Made by a program: the position numbers and the translations under genes. The notes beneath the pieces are model-generated. The model saw only the letters and a program-made list of their open reading frames with translations, ran no database searches and was not told where the DNA came from. A stretch of DNA of 64,000 nt from Deinococcus aerius (GTDB lineage: Bacteria; Deinococcota; Deinococci; Deinococcales; Deinococcaceae): positions 124,001-188,000 of the forward strand of contig NZ_BFAG01000008.1 in the NCBI RefSeq assembly GCF_002897375.1, given 5' to 3'. Below, one piece after another: positions 15,329 to 29,034 of this stretch; the stretch's first letter is position 1; every line of letters starts with the position of its first letter.

Positions 15329-15383
15329 CTCCTCCCCCCCTGCGGGGGAGGCTGGGAGGGGGGTGGCAAGCGCAGCTTGCCCT
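15329..15383 (-). repeat. Right inverted repeat of the DUF559 element
   Basis: It starts at the base after the nuclease stop codon with the C-rich/G-rich hairpin (CCTCCCCC...GGGGGAGG), then GCTGGGAGGGGGGTGGCAAG and the outer hairpin ending CTTGCCCT. It is the inverted partner of 14920-14976. The zinc-ribbon gene's stop codon begins two bases past it, so insertion or growth stopped just short of that gene. Confidence 0.8.
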
Positions 15384-15384
15384 C

Positions 15385-15830
15385 TCATGGCTTCTCCTGC
15401 CACCGATCCAAAATCTGCTCTCCGGCAGTCTTTCGGCGATTTCTCTCGATAAATGCCGGTACATCCTTGAGGCGAGTTGGATGCGGCCCCGTAGGGGAAC
15501 CTTTGGCCCATCCAGCACCATAACCGAAGCCAGCTTGCACAAGTTGTCGCGCGATTGCCCAGCCCTTCAGGTCCCCCTGCTTGGGAGCACGGAAATTCTT
15601 CCCGATCAATTGCAGTTCCTGACCGCATTGCGGGCAAGGGTAGGAGAATCCCTCGGCATCAACGCCCTGGAATTTTGAAATCTCTCTTTCGGAGAGATCA
15701 ACCTTAGAGATGGTTGCGAAAGGTTTTCTAAACTGTTTTCTACAGTTGAAGCAAACGTAATGACTGCTGCGTGCCGTCTCTGTGTTTCTACGAATTACAA
15801 CTCGTGCTTTCGGTTGTTGCTGCGTTCCGT

Positions 15831-15834
<4 letters not shown>
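15385..15834 (-). CDS. Zinc-ribbon protein of unknown function
   Basis: The 149-residue protein has two CxxC pairs, CFNC at about residue 28 and CPQC at about residue 68, that would form one zinc ribbon. The rest is basic and unremarkable. No known function is recognised. The GTG start overlaps the hpaE stop (GTGA), which would couple it to the catabolic operon, yet its base composition is clearly poorer in G+C than hpaE, suggesting recent acquisition. Its last codons touch the right repeat of the DUF559 element. A DNA- or RNA-binding role is possible but unproven. Confidence 0.7.
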
Positions 15835-18024
<2,190 letters not shown>

Positions 18025-18028
<4 letters not shown>

Positions 18029-18765
18029 GGCTGCCCTCTTGCCGGGCGGCTGACCGAGTAGGCGAGGAAGCCCTCCCGCCGCAGCGTCTGTCCGTTCCGC
18101 GACACGGTGAGGGTGGCGCCGGGGCCGCCGCTGGGACTGCCGACCTCCAGCCCGTAGGTGTAGCCGTCCGGTGTAGTCCAGGCGTACTCCTCCTGGCCGC
18201 CGGGGGTGTGCTGGCCCCCCGTCACCGTCACCCCCCCTTGCCCGCCGAAGTCACGGCTGGTGTACGTCACCCGGTCCCCATGCGCGCGGACGATCACCGT
18301 GCGCCTGCCCGTCACCCCCAGGAAGACCACGCCGCTCGCCCACCGGCAGGTCACGCGCCCGTCGAGCGGCGTATTCAGGCTCACCCGGTCCATCGTCTCG
18401 CCGCTCGCGGTGCCCTGCACGTCGCTGGTGCGGAAGAAGTAAGTGTACTTGCTCGTGTCCACCCCGTCCCGCAGCGGGTAGAGGGGCCGGTAGATGCTCC
18501 CCGCCGCGCCGTCGGGGGCGCCCACGCTGTACATCGTCCGCGTGACGCGCGCCGGGTTCGCCTTGAAAAACCGGCGATACACGGCGATGCTGGCCGCGCC
18601 GCTGTTGGAGAGGGTGATCACCCGGTCGGGGGCGTCGCACAGGACGGCGGCGGGCTGCCAGCCCTGCCCGTCGAGGACGAAGGTGGACTGTGTGAAGTGT
18701 TGGGGGGCGGCGGCGGCCAGCGCGGACAGGGCGAGGCCGAGCGTCAGGGCGAGGTTCCGGGCCAT
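18025..18765 (-). CDS. Secreted protein of unknown function
   Basis: The 246-residue product begins with a clear signal peptide (MARNLALTLGLALSALAAAAP). The mature part is rich in threonine, glycine and aromatic residues, and two cysteines (in LCDAPDR and VTCRWAS) could form a disulfide. I do not recognise a family. ATG 18765 is preferred over longer frames because it creates the signal peptide. It is translationally coupled to the VOC gene downstream and lies 53 bp after hpaG. Why a secreted protein sits in this aromatic operon is unclear. Confidence 0.72.
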
Positions 18766-18818
18766 GCCGACAGCATGAGCTCGGCGGGTGAGCCCCGCTT
18801 CCGGCGCCCCCATCCCCC

Positions 18819-19619
<801 letters not shown>

Positions 19620-19741
19620 GGGTGAACTCCGTTCATGGGACCTCCGGGGTGGAGGGGAAAGTTGGACTGTCGGTTGTTCAGCATAGGCCGCCCCGGTGGC
19701 GCGGGGAATGGTGAAAAGCTGAATCCGGGGACCATCCCCTG

Positions 19742-19747
19742 TATTTT
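19742..19747 (+). promoter_or_regulatory. -10 element (TATTTT) of a probably leaderless pucR-type gene
   Basis: TATTTT ends 7 nt before the ATG at 19755 and no ribosome site is present. This spacing matches the leaderless transcripts that are common in Deinococcus. Confidence 0.5.
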
Positions 19748-19754
19748 TGGACAA

Positions 19755-20888
<1,134 letters not shown>

Positions 20889-20976
20889 TACGAAATTGCG
20901 GTGAGTCGCAGACGAACCCGGGCGGACTTGCAAAGCTGCGAAGCAGGGCGAGAGGCAAAAAATACCGGCTGGCGGA

Positions 20977-21005
20977 AGAACATCCGGGAAAGTGCCGGAT
21001 GTTCT
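20977..21005. terminator. Perfect 11-bp hairpin between convergent genes
   Basis: AGAACATCCGG and CCGGATGTTCT pair perfectly across a 7-nt loop (GAAAGTG). It lies between the pucR-type gene and the convergent dehydrogenase gene. There is no U-run on either side, so termination is only suggested by position. Confidence 0.45.
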
Positions 21006-21143
21006 GGAATCAGGGCAAGTCGGGATGAGAGGCCCCTTCCCCTGAGCCCCCACTCGCGGTTCAGCCAGCTCGGGGGGTGGCAGCGGTGGTGGACTGCCGG
21101 GAGGTCTTCACCGCACCCGTTCCCGGAAACCTGGCGGCGTAAG

Positions 21144-22172
21144 CTACCCCACCTGCACGATCACCTTGATCACGCCGTCCTCGTAGCGTGAGTGGCGCTC
21201 GAAGGCGCGCTGGACCTGCGAGAGCGGGAACACGTCGCTGACGAGAGCGTCCACATCCACCATGCCGCGCTCGACGAGGGCAATCGCTTCCGGGTAGGTG
21301 TGTGCCATCCGCCGGGAAAAGATCAGCGAGAGGCCCTTGCGCCGGGCGAGCGAGTGTTGCACCGTACAGCGGTCGTCCCCCGGAATCCCGACGAGGACGA
21401 CCCTCGCGCCCGGACGGGCCAGCAGCGCCGAAGTCTGCACGGAGTCGTCCGCCCAGCCCGCCTCGAACACCACGTCGGAGCGGGAGTCCTCGGCGGGGTC
21501 GTAGGTGGCGGCCACCGAGGTCGCGCCGCTGCGGGCGGCGAAGTCCCGGCGCCAGGCCAGCGGCTCGATGACGTGCAGGGCGGTGACCCCCGCGAGTTTC
21601 AGCAGTTGAACGAGCAGTAATCCGATGGGTCCCGCCCCCACGACGGCGGCCCGGTCCCCCACGTTCACGTGCCCCAGCCGCAGCGCGTGGAGGGCCACCC
21701 CCAGCGGTTCGAGCATCGCGCCGCCGTTGTCCGTCACGCCCCCCGGCAGGACGAAGCAGTTGTGGGCGGGCACGGTGAGGTACTGCTGGAGCGCCCCGTC
21801 GCGCGGGTACACGCCCATAAAGGTGTGGCGGGTGCAGAGGTTGGGGTTCCCCTCGCGGCACTCCCGGCAATGTCCGCAGGCCACGTGCGGCTCGACGGCC
21901 ACCCGGTTCCCTACCTTCAAAGGCCGGTCATCCCCGTCCAGGGTCCCCTCCGGCGCCTGCACCACCACGCCCATGAATTCATGACCGAGGACGAGGGGCC
22001 GCTCGATCTCGATGTTGCCAATGCGCCCGTCCGCGAACATGTGGATGTCCGAGCCGCACACGCCGACGGTGCGAACCTCGACCACGACCTCACCGGGAGC
22101 GGCGGCGGGCAGCTCGCGTTCGGTCAGGGCGATCTGGCCCGGGCCGGTCAGGACGGCGGCGGCGTGACTCAT
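21144..22172 (-). CDS. Zinc-dependent medium-chain alcohol/polyol dehydrogenase
   Basis: The 342-residue protein has the catalytic-zinc motif GVCGSDIHMF and GHEFMG, the structural-zinc cysteines CGHCRECREGNPNLC and the Rossmann motif VVGAGPIGLLLVQLL. It resembles sorbitol/threonine-type dehydrogenases. It is the last gene of the minus-strand arabinose operon, coupled to the GH43 gene by ATGA. A pentose or pentitol substrate is likely from context, but the exact one is unknown. Confidence 0.88.
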   Translation of the reverse strand: MSHAAAVLTGPGQIALTERELPAAAPGEVVVEVRTVGVCGSDIHMFADGRIGNIEIERPLVLGHEFMGVVVQAPEGTLDGDDRPLKVGNRVAVEPHVACGHCRECREGNPNLCTRHTFMGVYPRDGALQQYLTVPAHNCFVLPGGVTDNGGAMLEPLGVALHALRLGHVNVGDRAAVVGAGPIGLLLVQLLKLAGVTALHVIEPLAWRRDFAARSGATSVAATYDPAEDSRSDVVFEAGWADDSVQTSALLARPGARVVLVGIPGDDRCTVQHSLARRKGLSLIFSRRMAHTYPEAIALVERGMVDVDALVSDVFPLSQVQRAFERHSRYEDGVIKVIVQVG

Positions 22173-23194
22173 GGCTGGCCTCCCTGGGGCAGGGGATCGA
22201 GCGTGGGCCAGCCGCCCTCGCCCCAGCGCAACGGCGAAACCTGAAGCTGCGGCGTGCCCCCCTGGTCCCCGTCGTAGTAGTGGTACACGAGCAGGTCGCG
22301 CGAGCCGTCGTGGATGGCTTCCTGCCCGCCCGGCCCGATGAAGCGCCCAGAGGTGGCCTGAAGCTGGCTCCCCCCGCCTTGCAGCATGGGCACACCTTCC
22401 TGATCGACGTACGGCCCGGTCACGTTCTTCGCCCGGCCCACCATGATGCGGTAGGTGCTGTCCAGCCCGGCGCAGCAGCGGTCGAAGGACACGAACAGGT
22501 AGTAATAGCCGCCGTGTCGCAGGACCGAGGCCGCCTCGATGGCGTCGCCCGCGCGCGAGGCGAGGCTGTAGAGCTTCGGATTGCCCGCCCTCAGCTTGCC
22601 GCTCACCGGGTCGAGTTCGCGCAGCTTGATCCCGTCCCAGTAGGACCCGAAGGCCAGCCACGCCCGCCCGTCCGGCGTGTCGATACGGGCCGGATCGATG
22701 GCGTTGAAGGTGTCGCCCGCCTTGCTGGTCATCACCACGCCCTGATCCACCCAGCCTTTCGCCGGATTGTTCGGGTCGAGGTGCGCGTTGGTCATCAGGC
22801 CGATGGCGCTGGTGTTCTTCCCGAAGAGGGACGCGGCGAAGTACAGGTAGGTCGTGCCCCCCCGCGCGAAGAGGTGCGGCGCCCACAGGTTGGGCGGCGT
22901 GGTCCCGAGCTGCTTTTCCACCCAGGCGGGTTGCGTGTCCCCCAGCGTGCCCGCGTCCGTCCAGGTGATGCCGTCGCGCGAGGTCTTGATCCGCAGGGTG
23001 CCGCCGTCCACGTTCTCGTAGCCCGTGCCCATCGCCACGTAGGCGTGGCCGACGCGCAGCAGGGTGGGATCGTGGATTTGCAGGTCGCCCTTCAGGATGG
23101 GCTGGGTGGGCCGGTCACCCCCGCCTAATGCGGCGGAGCCCAGCGTGAGCAGGAGAAGAGGGGCGGTCCGTCTCATCCCCGGCTTCCCCCTCAT
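22169..23194 (-). CDS. Secreted GH43-family endo-alpha-1,5-L-arabinanase
   Basis: The 341-residue protein has an N-terminal signal peptide ([17 protein letters not shown]) and a five-blade-propeller GH43 domain. The three acidic positions are visible: Asp in IHDPTLLRV, Asp in NAIDPARID and Glu in [10 protein letters not shown]. Blocks LWAPHLF and [18 protein letters not shown] fit endo-arabinanases. It would cut arabinan outside the cell to feed the intracellular GH51 enzyme and araBDA. ATG 23194 overlaps the araA stop; ATG 23176 is an alternative. Confidence 0.88.
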   Translation of the reverse strand: MRGKPGMRRTAPLLLLTLGSAALGGGDRPTQPILKGDLQIHDPTLLRVGHAYVAMGTGYENVDGGTLRIKTSRDGITWTDAGTLGDTQPAWVEKQLGTTPPNLWAPHLFARGGTTYLYFAASLFGKNTSAIGLMTNAHLDPNNPAKGWVDQGVVMTSKAGDTFNAIDPARIDTPDGRAWLAFGSYWDGIKLRELDPVSGKLRAGNPKLYSLASRAGDAIEAASVLRHGGYYYLFVSFDRCCAGLDSTYRIMVGRAKNVTGPYVDQEGVPMLQGGGSQLQATSGRFIGPGGQEAIHDGSRDLLVYHYYDGDQGGTPQLQVSPLRWGEGGWPTLDPLPQGGQP

Positions 23195-24738
23195 GCCCGT
23201 AGCCCCTGGGCGAGAACGTAGTACAGGTCGTTCAGCCGCAGGTTCTGCCGGAACTCGCGCAGCCGGGTGTGGGCGTCGATCACCACCAGCTCGACCCCGG
23301 CGATGGCCGCGAAGTCCTCGATCATCTCCGTCGTCACCGCGGAGCTGTACCCGGTGTGATGCGCCCCGCCCGCATAAATCCACGCCGCGCAGGCCGTCTT
23401 GAAGTCCGGCTGGCATTCCCAGACCGCGCGGGCCACCGGCAGTTTCGGCAGTTCCGGGTGGTCCACCGCCTCCACCTCGTTCACGAGGAAGCGGAAGCGA
23501 TTGCCCAGGTCCATCAGGGAGACGTTGATCGCCCGCCCAACTGAAGCGTCGAACACCAGCCGCACCGGGTCCTCCTTCCCGCCGATACCGAGGGGATGGA
23601 CTTCCAGGCGGGGTTTCGAGGCCGCGATGGTGGGGCAGACCTCCAGCATGTGGGCGCCCAGCACCTGATGGTTGCCCGGTTCCAGGTGGTAGGTGTAGTC
23701 CTCCATGAAGGAGGTGCCGCCCTCTAACCCCTGCGCCATCACCTTCATCGCGCGGACCAGGGCCGCCGTCTTCCAGTCGCCCTCGCCGCCGAAGCCGTAA
23801 CCATCGGCCATCAGCCTTTGCGTGGCGAGGCCGGGAAGCTGCTTCAGGCCGTGCAGGTCTTGAAAGTTGTCGGTAAAGCCCTTGAAGCCGCCCTCCTCTA
23901 AAAAGGCGCGCAGGCCGAGTTCGATGCGGGCCCCGTCGCGCAGTGACGAGTGGCGCTCGCCGCCAGGTTGCAACTCGGTCGCCACCTCGTACTCGCTGAG
24001 GTAAGTCTGGATCAGGGCGTCCACCTCTCCTTCGGTCGCCGCGTTCACCCGCTCGGCCAGGTCGCCCACGGGAAAGGCGTTCACCGCGAAGCCGAAGCGC
24101 ATTTCGGCGCTCACCTTGTCCCCTTCCGTCACGGCCACGTCGCGCATGTTGTCGCCGAAGCGGGCGAACTTGGCGCCCTGGAGGTCATGCCAGGCCCAGG
24201 CGGCCCTTGCCCAGCTTCCCAGCCGCGCGTGAACCTCGGGGTCCGACCAGTGGCCCACGACCACCTTGCGTTCCAGCCGCAGCCGGGTGTGCAGGAAGCC
24301 CGCCTCCCGGTCGCCGTGCGCGGACTGGTTGAGGTTCATGTAGTCCATGTCCAGGCTGTCCCAGGGGAGTTCCCGGTCGAACTGGGTGTGCAGGTGGGCG
24401 AAGGGCTTTTTCAGCGTACTCAGCCCGCCGATCCACATCTTCGACGGCGAGAAGGTGTGCATCCAGAGGACCAGCCCGGCGCACTTGGGGTCGCTGTCCG
24501 CCTCCCGGCACAGGCGGCGGATGTCCTCCGGGGTAGTCAGCACGCCCTTGGTGACGACTTCGAGCGGGATGGAGGGGCTTTCGTTCAGCGCCTGGCCGAT
24601 GATGGCGGCGTGTTCGGCGACCTGCTCAAGAGCCTCCGGGCCGTACAGGTGCTGCGAGCCGCAGACGAACCACACCTCGGCGGGGGCGAGGTGGACGGGG
24701 GCCTGGGCCTGGGGGACGGTCTGGGCGAGGGTCGTCAT
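23191..24738 (-). CDS. araA: L-arabinose isomerase
   Basis: The 515-residue protein matches AraA throughout. It has [55 protein letters not shown] and the metal/catalytic block [27 protein letters not shown]. It converts L-arabinose to L-ribulose in the cytosol. It is in the operon order araB-araD-araA with overlapping ends on both sides. Confidence 0.97.
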   Translation of the reverse strand: MTTLAQTVPQAQAPVHLAPAEVWFVCGSQHLYGPEALEQVAEHAAIIGQALNESPSIPLEVVTKGVLTTPEDIRRLCREADSDPKCAGLVLWMHTFSPSKMWIGGLSTLKKPFAHLHTQFDRELPWDSLDMDYMNLNQSAHGDREAGFLHTRLRLERKVVVGHWSDPEVHARLGSWARAAWAWHDLQGAKFARFGDNMRDVAVTEGDKVSAEMRFGFAVNAFPVGDLAERVNAATEGEVDALIQTYLSEYEVATELQPGGERHSSLRDGARIELGLRAFLEEGGFKGFTDNFQDLHGLKQLPGLATQRLMADGYGFGGEGDWKTAALVRAMKVMAQGLEGGTSFMEDYTYHLEPGNHQVLGAHMLEVCPTIAASKPRLEVHPLGIGGKEDPVRLVFDASVGRAINVSLMDLGNRFRFLVNEVEAVDHPELPKLPVARAVWECQPDFKTACAAWIYAGGAHHTGYSSAVTTEMIEDFAAIAGVELVVIDAHTRLREFRQNLRLNDLYYVLAQGLRA

Positions 24739-25406
24739 GCGGGTCCTTTCGCGGGTGTGCCGGACCTCTGCCCGTACACGTTGGTGTAGCGGTCGTAGAG
24801 CCTGTCGATATGCTCCTGCGCGATGAGTTGGACGGCCCCGAGCTGGAAGGCGAGGAAGACGGTCCGCGCCACGTCCTCGCACATCACGGCGGCCTTGAGG
24901 GCGGCTTTCGGGGTGGGGCCGACCGTGAAGACCCCGTGGTTTTGCAGGATGATCGCGGGCGAGCGGTGGCCGCGCAGCACCCGCACCACCTCCGCACCGA
25001 TCTCCTCCCCGCCGATGAGGGCGAAGCCGCCGCAGGGGATCGGCCCGCCGAACTCGTCGGCCATCGCGGTCAGGACGCAGGGAATCTCGCGGGCATTGGC
25101 GGCCCAGGCCGTCGCGTAGGGGCTGTGGGTGTGGACGATGCCGCCGACCTCCGGCAGATGGCGGTAGATGTAGGCGTGCGTGGCGGTGTCGGAGGAGGGG
25201 CTGAACTTGCCCTCCACTACGTTCGCCTCCAGATCGGTGACGACCATGCTCTCCGGCGTCAGGTCCTCAAAGGTGACGCCGCTGGGCTTGATGACCATGT
25301 GCTCCCTGGCACGGGCGCTGATGTTGCCACTGGTCCAGGTGACCAGGCCGTTTTTCGGCAGTTCCAGGTGCAGCCGGGTGAGGTCCGCTCGCAGGTCCTC
25401 GTACAT
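24735..25406 (-). CDS. araD: L-ribulose-5-phosphate 4-epimerase
   Basis: The 223-residue class II aldolase-fold protein has [18 protein letters not shown], the zinc-binding histidines of [13 protein letters not shown] and [10 protein letters not shown], and a C-terminal Tyr-rich region. It converts L-ribulose-5-phosphate to D-xylulose-5-phosphate. Its ATG overlaps the araB stop by one base, and its stop overlaps the araA ATG. Confidence 0.96.
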   Translation of the reverse strand: MYEDLRADLTRLHLELPKNGLVTWTSGNISARAREHMVIKPSGVTFEDLTPESMVVTDLEANVVEGKFSPSSDTATHAYIYRHLPEVGGIVHTHSPYATAWAANAREIPCVLTAMADEFGGPIPCGGFALIGGEEIGAEVVRVLRGHRSPAIILQNHGVFTVGPTPKAALKAAVMCEDVARTVFLAFQLGAVQLIAQEHIDRLYDRYTNVYGQRSGTPAKGPA

Positions 25407-27052
25407 CAGTCGGCCCTCCTCATCGCCTTCAGTCGGTGCATGACCTCATTCGCGCCGCGCCCGAAGTAGTCGTGCAGGGTGACGTATTCGCCGTAGAGCT
25501 TGTCGTAGGTCCGCTGATTTTTTGCGTCGGGCACGAAGGCGTCCCGCCGCGCCTTCCCCATGCATTTGGCGGCGGCGAAGATGTCGGGGTATTCGCCCGC
25601 TGCGACAGCGGCGTGCATCGCGCTCCCCACCGCTGGACCCTGCTCCACGTCGAGGACACTCAGCGGGCGGCCCGTCACGTCCGCGTAAATCTGCATCAGC
25701 ATCCGGTTGCGCTTGAGCCCGCCGGAGATGACGATCTCGTTGACGGGCACGCCGCTTTGCTCGAAGTTCTCGACGATGACCCGCGTGCCGTAAGCCGTCG
25801 CCTCGATCAGGGCGCGGTAGATGTCCGGCGCCCGTGTCCCCAGCGTCAGGCCCAGGATCATGCCGCTGAGGTTGGCGTCCACCAGCACGCTGCGGTTGCC
25901 GTTGATCCAGTCGAGGGCGACCAGGCCGTGTTCGCCGGGGGCCTGGGTGGACGCCTCCCGCTCCAACAGGGCGTGCAGGCTGATCCCCTCCCGCCGCGCC
26001 TGCTCGTGATACTCGGGCGGAACGCCGTTCTTCACGAACCAGGCGAAGATGTCGCCCACGCCGCTCTGCCCCGCCTCGTAGCCGTACAGGCCGGGCACGA
26101 CGCCCCCCGGCACCACCCCGCACATGCCGGGCACCTCGCGCAACTCGTCCCCGAGGAGGACGTGACACGTGCTCGTGCCCATGATCGCCACCAGCCGCCC
26201 CGGCTCGGTCACCCCGGCAGCGGGCAGCGTCACGTGCGCGTCCACGTTGGCGACGGCGACGGCGGTGCCCGGCTTGAGTCCGGTCCAGGAAGCCGCTTGA
26301 GGCGTCAACTCCCCGGCCTTGCCTCCGAGAGGCGCCAGGTCCTCCTTCATTCGCGTCTGCACCACGTCCGCGAAGTCCGGGTGCAATGCCGCGAAGTAGC
26401 CCTGATCCGGGAAATGCCCGTCCTGGTGAATGGCCTTGTACCCCGCCGTGCAGGCGTTGCGGGTCTCCACGCCCGTCAGTTGCCACACCACCCAGTCGGC
26501 GGCCTCGATCAGGCGCTCGCTCGCCCCGTAAAGCTCCGGGTCCTCCTCCAGAATCTGGTGTGCCTTGGCGAAGAACCACTCCGAGGACTGCTTGCCGCCG
26601 TAGCGGGGCAGCCAGAACTCGCCCCGCCCCTCGGCCAGCGCGTTGATGCGGTCCGCCTGCGGCTGCGAGGCGTGGTGCTTCCAGAGCTTCACCCAGGCAT
26701 GTGGGCGGCGCGCGTACTCCGGGAGGAAGCACAGCGGCGTGCCGTCCGCCGTGGTCGGCAGCATCGTGCAGGCGGTGAAGTCGATGCCGAGGCCGATCAC
26801 GTCGTCGGGGGAGACGCCGGAAATCTTCAGGGCAGCCGGGACGGCCTGCTGGAACACGTCCAGGTAGTCCTGGGGGTGCTGCAAGGCCCATTCTTTGCCC
26901 AATTTCTCTCCGGTGGGCAGGGTGCGGTCCATCACGGCGTGGGCGTAGGGGGTCACGCCCTCGCCCAGCACCGCGCCGTCGGAGACGCGGACGACCACGG
27001 CGCGGCCGGACTCGCTGCCGAAGTCCACCCCGACCGCGTAGCGTTCAGGCAT
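25406..27052 (-). CDS. araB: L-ribulokinase
   Basis: The 548-residue FGGY kinase has the phosphate-binding motif VGVDFGSESGRAVVV, GLGIDFTACTMLP, the AraB-type block GYEAGQSGVGDIFAWFV and the adenosine motif ISGGLKRNRMLMQIYAD. It phosphorylates L-ribulose. ATG 27052 has a purine-rich GAGG upstream and gives the standard N-terminus. It is the first gene of the minus-strand ara operon and is divergent from abfA across a shared promoter-operator region. Confidence 0.96.
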   Translation of the reverse strand: MPERYAVGVDFGSESGRAVVVRVSDGAVLGEGVTPYAHAVMDRTLPTGEKLGKEWALQHPQDYLDVFQQAVPAALKISGVSPDDVIGLGIDFTACTMLPTTADGTPLCFLPEYARRPHAWVKLWKHHASQPQADRINALAEGRGEFWLPRYGGKQSSEWFFAKAHQILEEDPELYGASERLIEAADWVVWQLTGVETRNACTAGYKAIHQDGHFPDQGYFAALHPDFADVVQTRMKEDLAPLGGKAGELTPQAASWTGLKPGTAVAVANVDAHVTLPAAGVTEPGRLVAIMGTSTCHVLLGDELREVPGMCGVVPGGVVPGLYGYEAGQSGVGDIFAWFVKNGVPPEYHEQARREGISLHALLEREASTQAPGEHGLVALDWINGNRSVLVDANLSGMILGLTLGTRAPDIYRALIEATAYGTRVIVENFEQSGVPVNEIVISGGLKRNRMLMQIYADVTGRPLSVLDVEQGPAVGSAMHAAVAAGEYPDIFAAAKCMGKARRDAFVPDAKNQRTYDKLYGEYVTLHDYFGRGANEVMHRLKAMRRAD

Positions 27053-27170
27053 GGGGGGCCTCTGGGAGGGAAAAAGCAGATGACAAGGAATGCCTCCGTG
27101 GCGTCCGGGCGGGGGCGCCACCTCGGGGACGCCGGGGAGGAGGTGGCGGGGAAGGAAGCGGGGAACGGGC

Positions 27171-27217
27171 TTGACTGTGAACGATCACATCGTATGCTGG
27201 GGGGGTCAGCCTGTCAA
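27171..27217. promoter_or_regulatory. Divergent araB/abfA promoters sharing one LacI-type operator
   Basis: Plus strand: TTGACT (27171-27176), 16 bp, TATGCT (27193-27198), reading towards abfA. Minus strand: TTGACA (27217-27212), 17 bp, TACGAT (27194-27189), reading towards araB. The 14-bp near-palindrome TGTGAACGATCACA (27176-27189) lies between the plus -35 and -10 and directly after the minus -10, so one bound repressor could block both. The same 14-mer in reverse occurs at 28882-28895. Confidence 0.8.
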
Positions 27218-27301
27218 CGCTCGCCCCGGCGAAGAGTTCCGCCGCACGCTCCTGTGCGACCCCGCGGAGTTTACGCCCTCCCCCGCCCGAAAGGACGCCC
27301 G

Positions 27302-28837
27302 ATGGACCAGAACCGTGCGACCGTCTCCCTCAACACCCAGCGCACCGTCGCGGAGATCTCCCCGCTGATCTTCGGGGGCTTTGCCGAGCATATGGGCCGC
27401 TGCATCTACGAGGGCATCTACGACCCGGGCTCGCCGCTGGCCGACGAGAACGGCATCCGGCAGGACGTGGTGGCCGCGCTGAAGGAGATCAATTTCCGCA
27501 TCATGCGCTACCCCGGCGGGAACTTCGTCTCCGGCTACCGCTGGACCGACGGCATCGGCCCGAAGGAGCAGCGCCCCCGCCGCCGCGCCCTGGCCTGGCG
27601 CTCCATCGAGACCAACCAGTTCGGCCCGCACGAGTTCATGGAGTTCGCCCGGGAGATCAAGACCGAGCCCATGTGGGCGGTCAACCTGGGGACGGGCACC
27701 ATCCAGGAGGCCGCCGACCTGGTGGAGTATATGAACCTTCCCACCGGGACGCTCTACAGCGACCTGCGCGCGAAGAACGGCCACCCCGAGCCCTACGGGG
27801 TCAAATACTGGTGCCTGGGCAACGAGATGGACGGTCCCTGGCAGATCGGCCAGATGGACGCGGCGACCTACGCCGAAAAGGCCGTGCAGGCGGCCAAGCT
27901 GATGCGCTGGATGGACCCCACGATCCAGACCATCGCCTGCGGCTCGTCGGCGACCGCCATGCCCGGCTACCCCGACTGGGACCTGACGGTGCTGGGCCAC
28001 GCCTACGACCACATCGACTACTTCTCCATGCACCACTACGCGGCCAACCCCTACCCGACGATCTCCAACACCGAGCGGCTGCCGATTGACACCGACTCCT
28101 ACCTGGCGAGCAGCGTCCACTTCGAGGAACACGCCGACACGCTGGCCGCCGCCATCCGCGTGTCGAAGGCGAAGCGGCGCTCAAAGAAGGACGTGCACCT
28201 CTGCTGGGACGAGTGGAACGTCTGGTACCGCGCCAAGGGCGGCGACGGCGAGTGGAGCGAGGCGCCGCACATCCTGGAGGAGGAGTACAACCTGGAGGAC
28301 GCGCTGGTCGTGGCGACCTGGCTGAACACCTTCCTCCGCAAGGCCGACATCGTGAAGATCGCCTGCCTCGCGCAGATCGTGAACGTGATCGCGCCGATCA
28401 TGACCCGCAAAGACGGGCTGTTCAAGCAGACCATCTTCTACCCGCTGACGCTCTTCAGCAACCACGCGAGCGGGTATGCGCTGGACGCGCTGGTGAGGGC
28501 GCCGCTGCGCGAGACCAACCGCCACGGCCCCGTGCCGCAGCTCGACGCCTCCGCGAGCTTCGACCCGGCGACGGGCAAGGGGGCCGTGTTCCTGGTGAAT
28601 CGGTCACAGACCCAGCCGCTCGTCACGCACCTCTGCTGGGAGGATGAGGCGCCGCAGAGCGTGACGCGGGCCTGGCAGATGTCCGGCGAGGACCCCTTCG
28701 CGGGCAATTCCTTCGAGCAGCCGGACAACGTGGTGCCCTACGAGTTCACGCCGCCTCGCCTGGAGGGCCGCGCGGTCACGCTGGAGCTGCCGCCCCTGTC
28801 CTTCACCGCCCTGCTGACCCAGCACGCTCAGGGCTGA
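27302..28837 (+). CDS. abfA: GH51 alpha-L-arabinofuranosidase
   Basis: The 511-residue protein has GH51 signatures: ISPLIFGGFAEHMGRCIYEGIYDP, MRYPGGNFVSGYRWTDGIGP, the acid/base glutamate in CLGNEMDGPW and the nucleophile glutamate in CWDEWNVWY. There is no signal peptide, so it acts in the cytosol on imported arabino-oligosaccharides. It diverges from araB and precedes the transporter operon. Its promoter carries the shared operator. Confidence 0.96.
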   Translation: MDQNRATVSLNTQRTVAEISPLIFGGFAEHMGRCIYEGIYDPGSPLADENGIRQDVVAALKEINFRIMRYPGGNFVSGYRWTDGIGPKEQRPRRRALAWRSIETNQFGPHEFMEFAREIKTEPMWAVNLGTGTIQEAADLVEYMNLPTGTLYSDLRAKNGHPEPYGVKYWCLGNEMDGPWQIGQMDAATYAEKAVQAAKLMRWMDPTIQTIACGSSATAMPGYPDWDLTVLGHAYDHIDYFSMHHYAANPYPTISNTERLPIDTDSYLASSVHFEEHADTLAAAIRVSKAKRRSKKDVHLCWDEWNVWYRAKGGDGEWSEAPHILEEEYNLEDALVVATWLNTFLRKADIVKIACLAQIVNVIAPIMTRKDGLFKQTIFYPLTLFSNHASGYALDALVRAPLRETNRHGPVPQLDASASFDPATGKGAVFLVNRSQTQPLVTHLCWEDEAPQSVTRAWQMSGEDPFAGNSFEQPDNVVPYEFTPPRLEGRAVTLELPPLSFTALLTQHAQG

Positions 28838-28853
28838 CGGTTCCCCCGGTGGC

Positions 28854-28895
28854 TTGACAGAACTTCATGGGCTGCTTAAGCTGTGATCGTTCACA
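28854..28895 (+). promoter_or_regulatory. Promoter and operator of the arabino-oligosaccharide transporter operon
   Basis: TTGACA (28854-28859), 17 bp, TAAGCT (28877-28882), followed at once by TGTGATCGTTCACA (28882-28895). The operator is the exact reverse complement of the one at 27176-27189, and its place right after the -10 copies the araB promoter. The leader to the first gene is about 145 nt. Confidence 0.8.
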
Positions 28896-29034
28896 TCAAC
28901 AACCCAGCCCCGACGGTTCATCCCGCGTTCCGCCCCTGTCTGCCGCGTTTTTCGGCCGCGTTTGCTGCTTCCCGCGCTCCACGCCGCCCTGCTCTGCCCG
29001 GCCCCCTTGCACGTCGCTTCCCCTGGAGGAATGT

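Larger units (their letters stand above)
14920..15383. mobile_element. DUF559 nuclease gene bounded by ~55-bp inverted hairpin repeats
   Basis: Two near-identical ~55-bp sequences in inverted orientation (14920-14976 and 15329-15383) enclose a single small nuclease gene on the plus strand, opposite to the surrounding operon. Each end holds two hairpins. The outer one is GGCAAGC-TGC-GCTTGCC. The inner one is C-rich/G-rich (left copy CCCTCCCCC-GCAA-GGGGGGAGGG). Together with the adjacent zinc-ribbon gene this stretch is visibly less G+C-rich than the operon around it. I saw no target-site duplication and no transposase. Mobility is therefore inferred from architecture only. Confidence 0.6.

Noticed and set aside
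20889..21143. Possible small gene downstream of the PucR-type regulator
   Set aside because: Frames there are antisense-like and lack a start with a ribosome site; the only structured feature is the hairpin at 20977.
21144..22886. Fusion of the dehydrogenase with an upstream arginine-rich domain
   Set aside because: The upstream residues are the GH43 gene in another frame. The ATG overlapping the GH43 stop gives a normal dehydrogenase.
25436..28837. A 1133-residue plus-strand frame including the GH51 enzyme
   Set aside because: The first ~620 residues are antisense to araB; the GH51 enzyme starts at 27302 after its own promoter.
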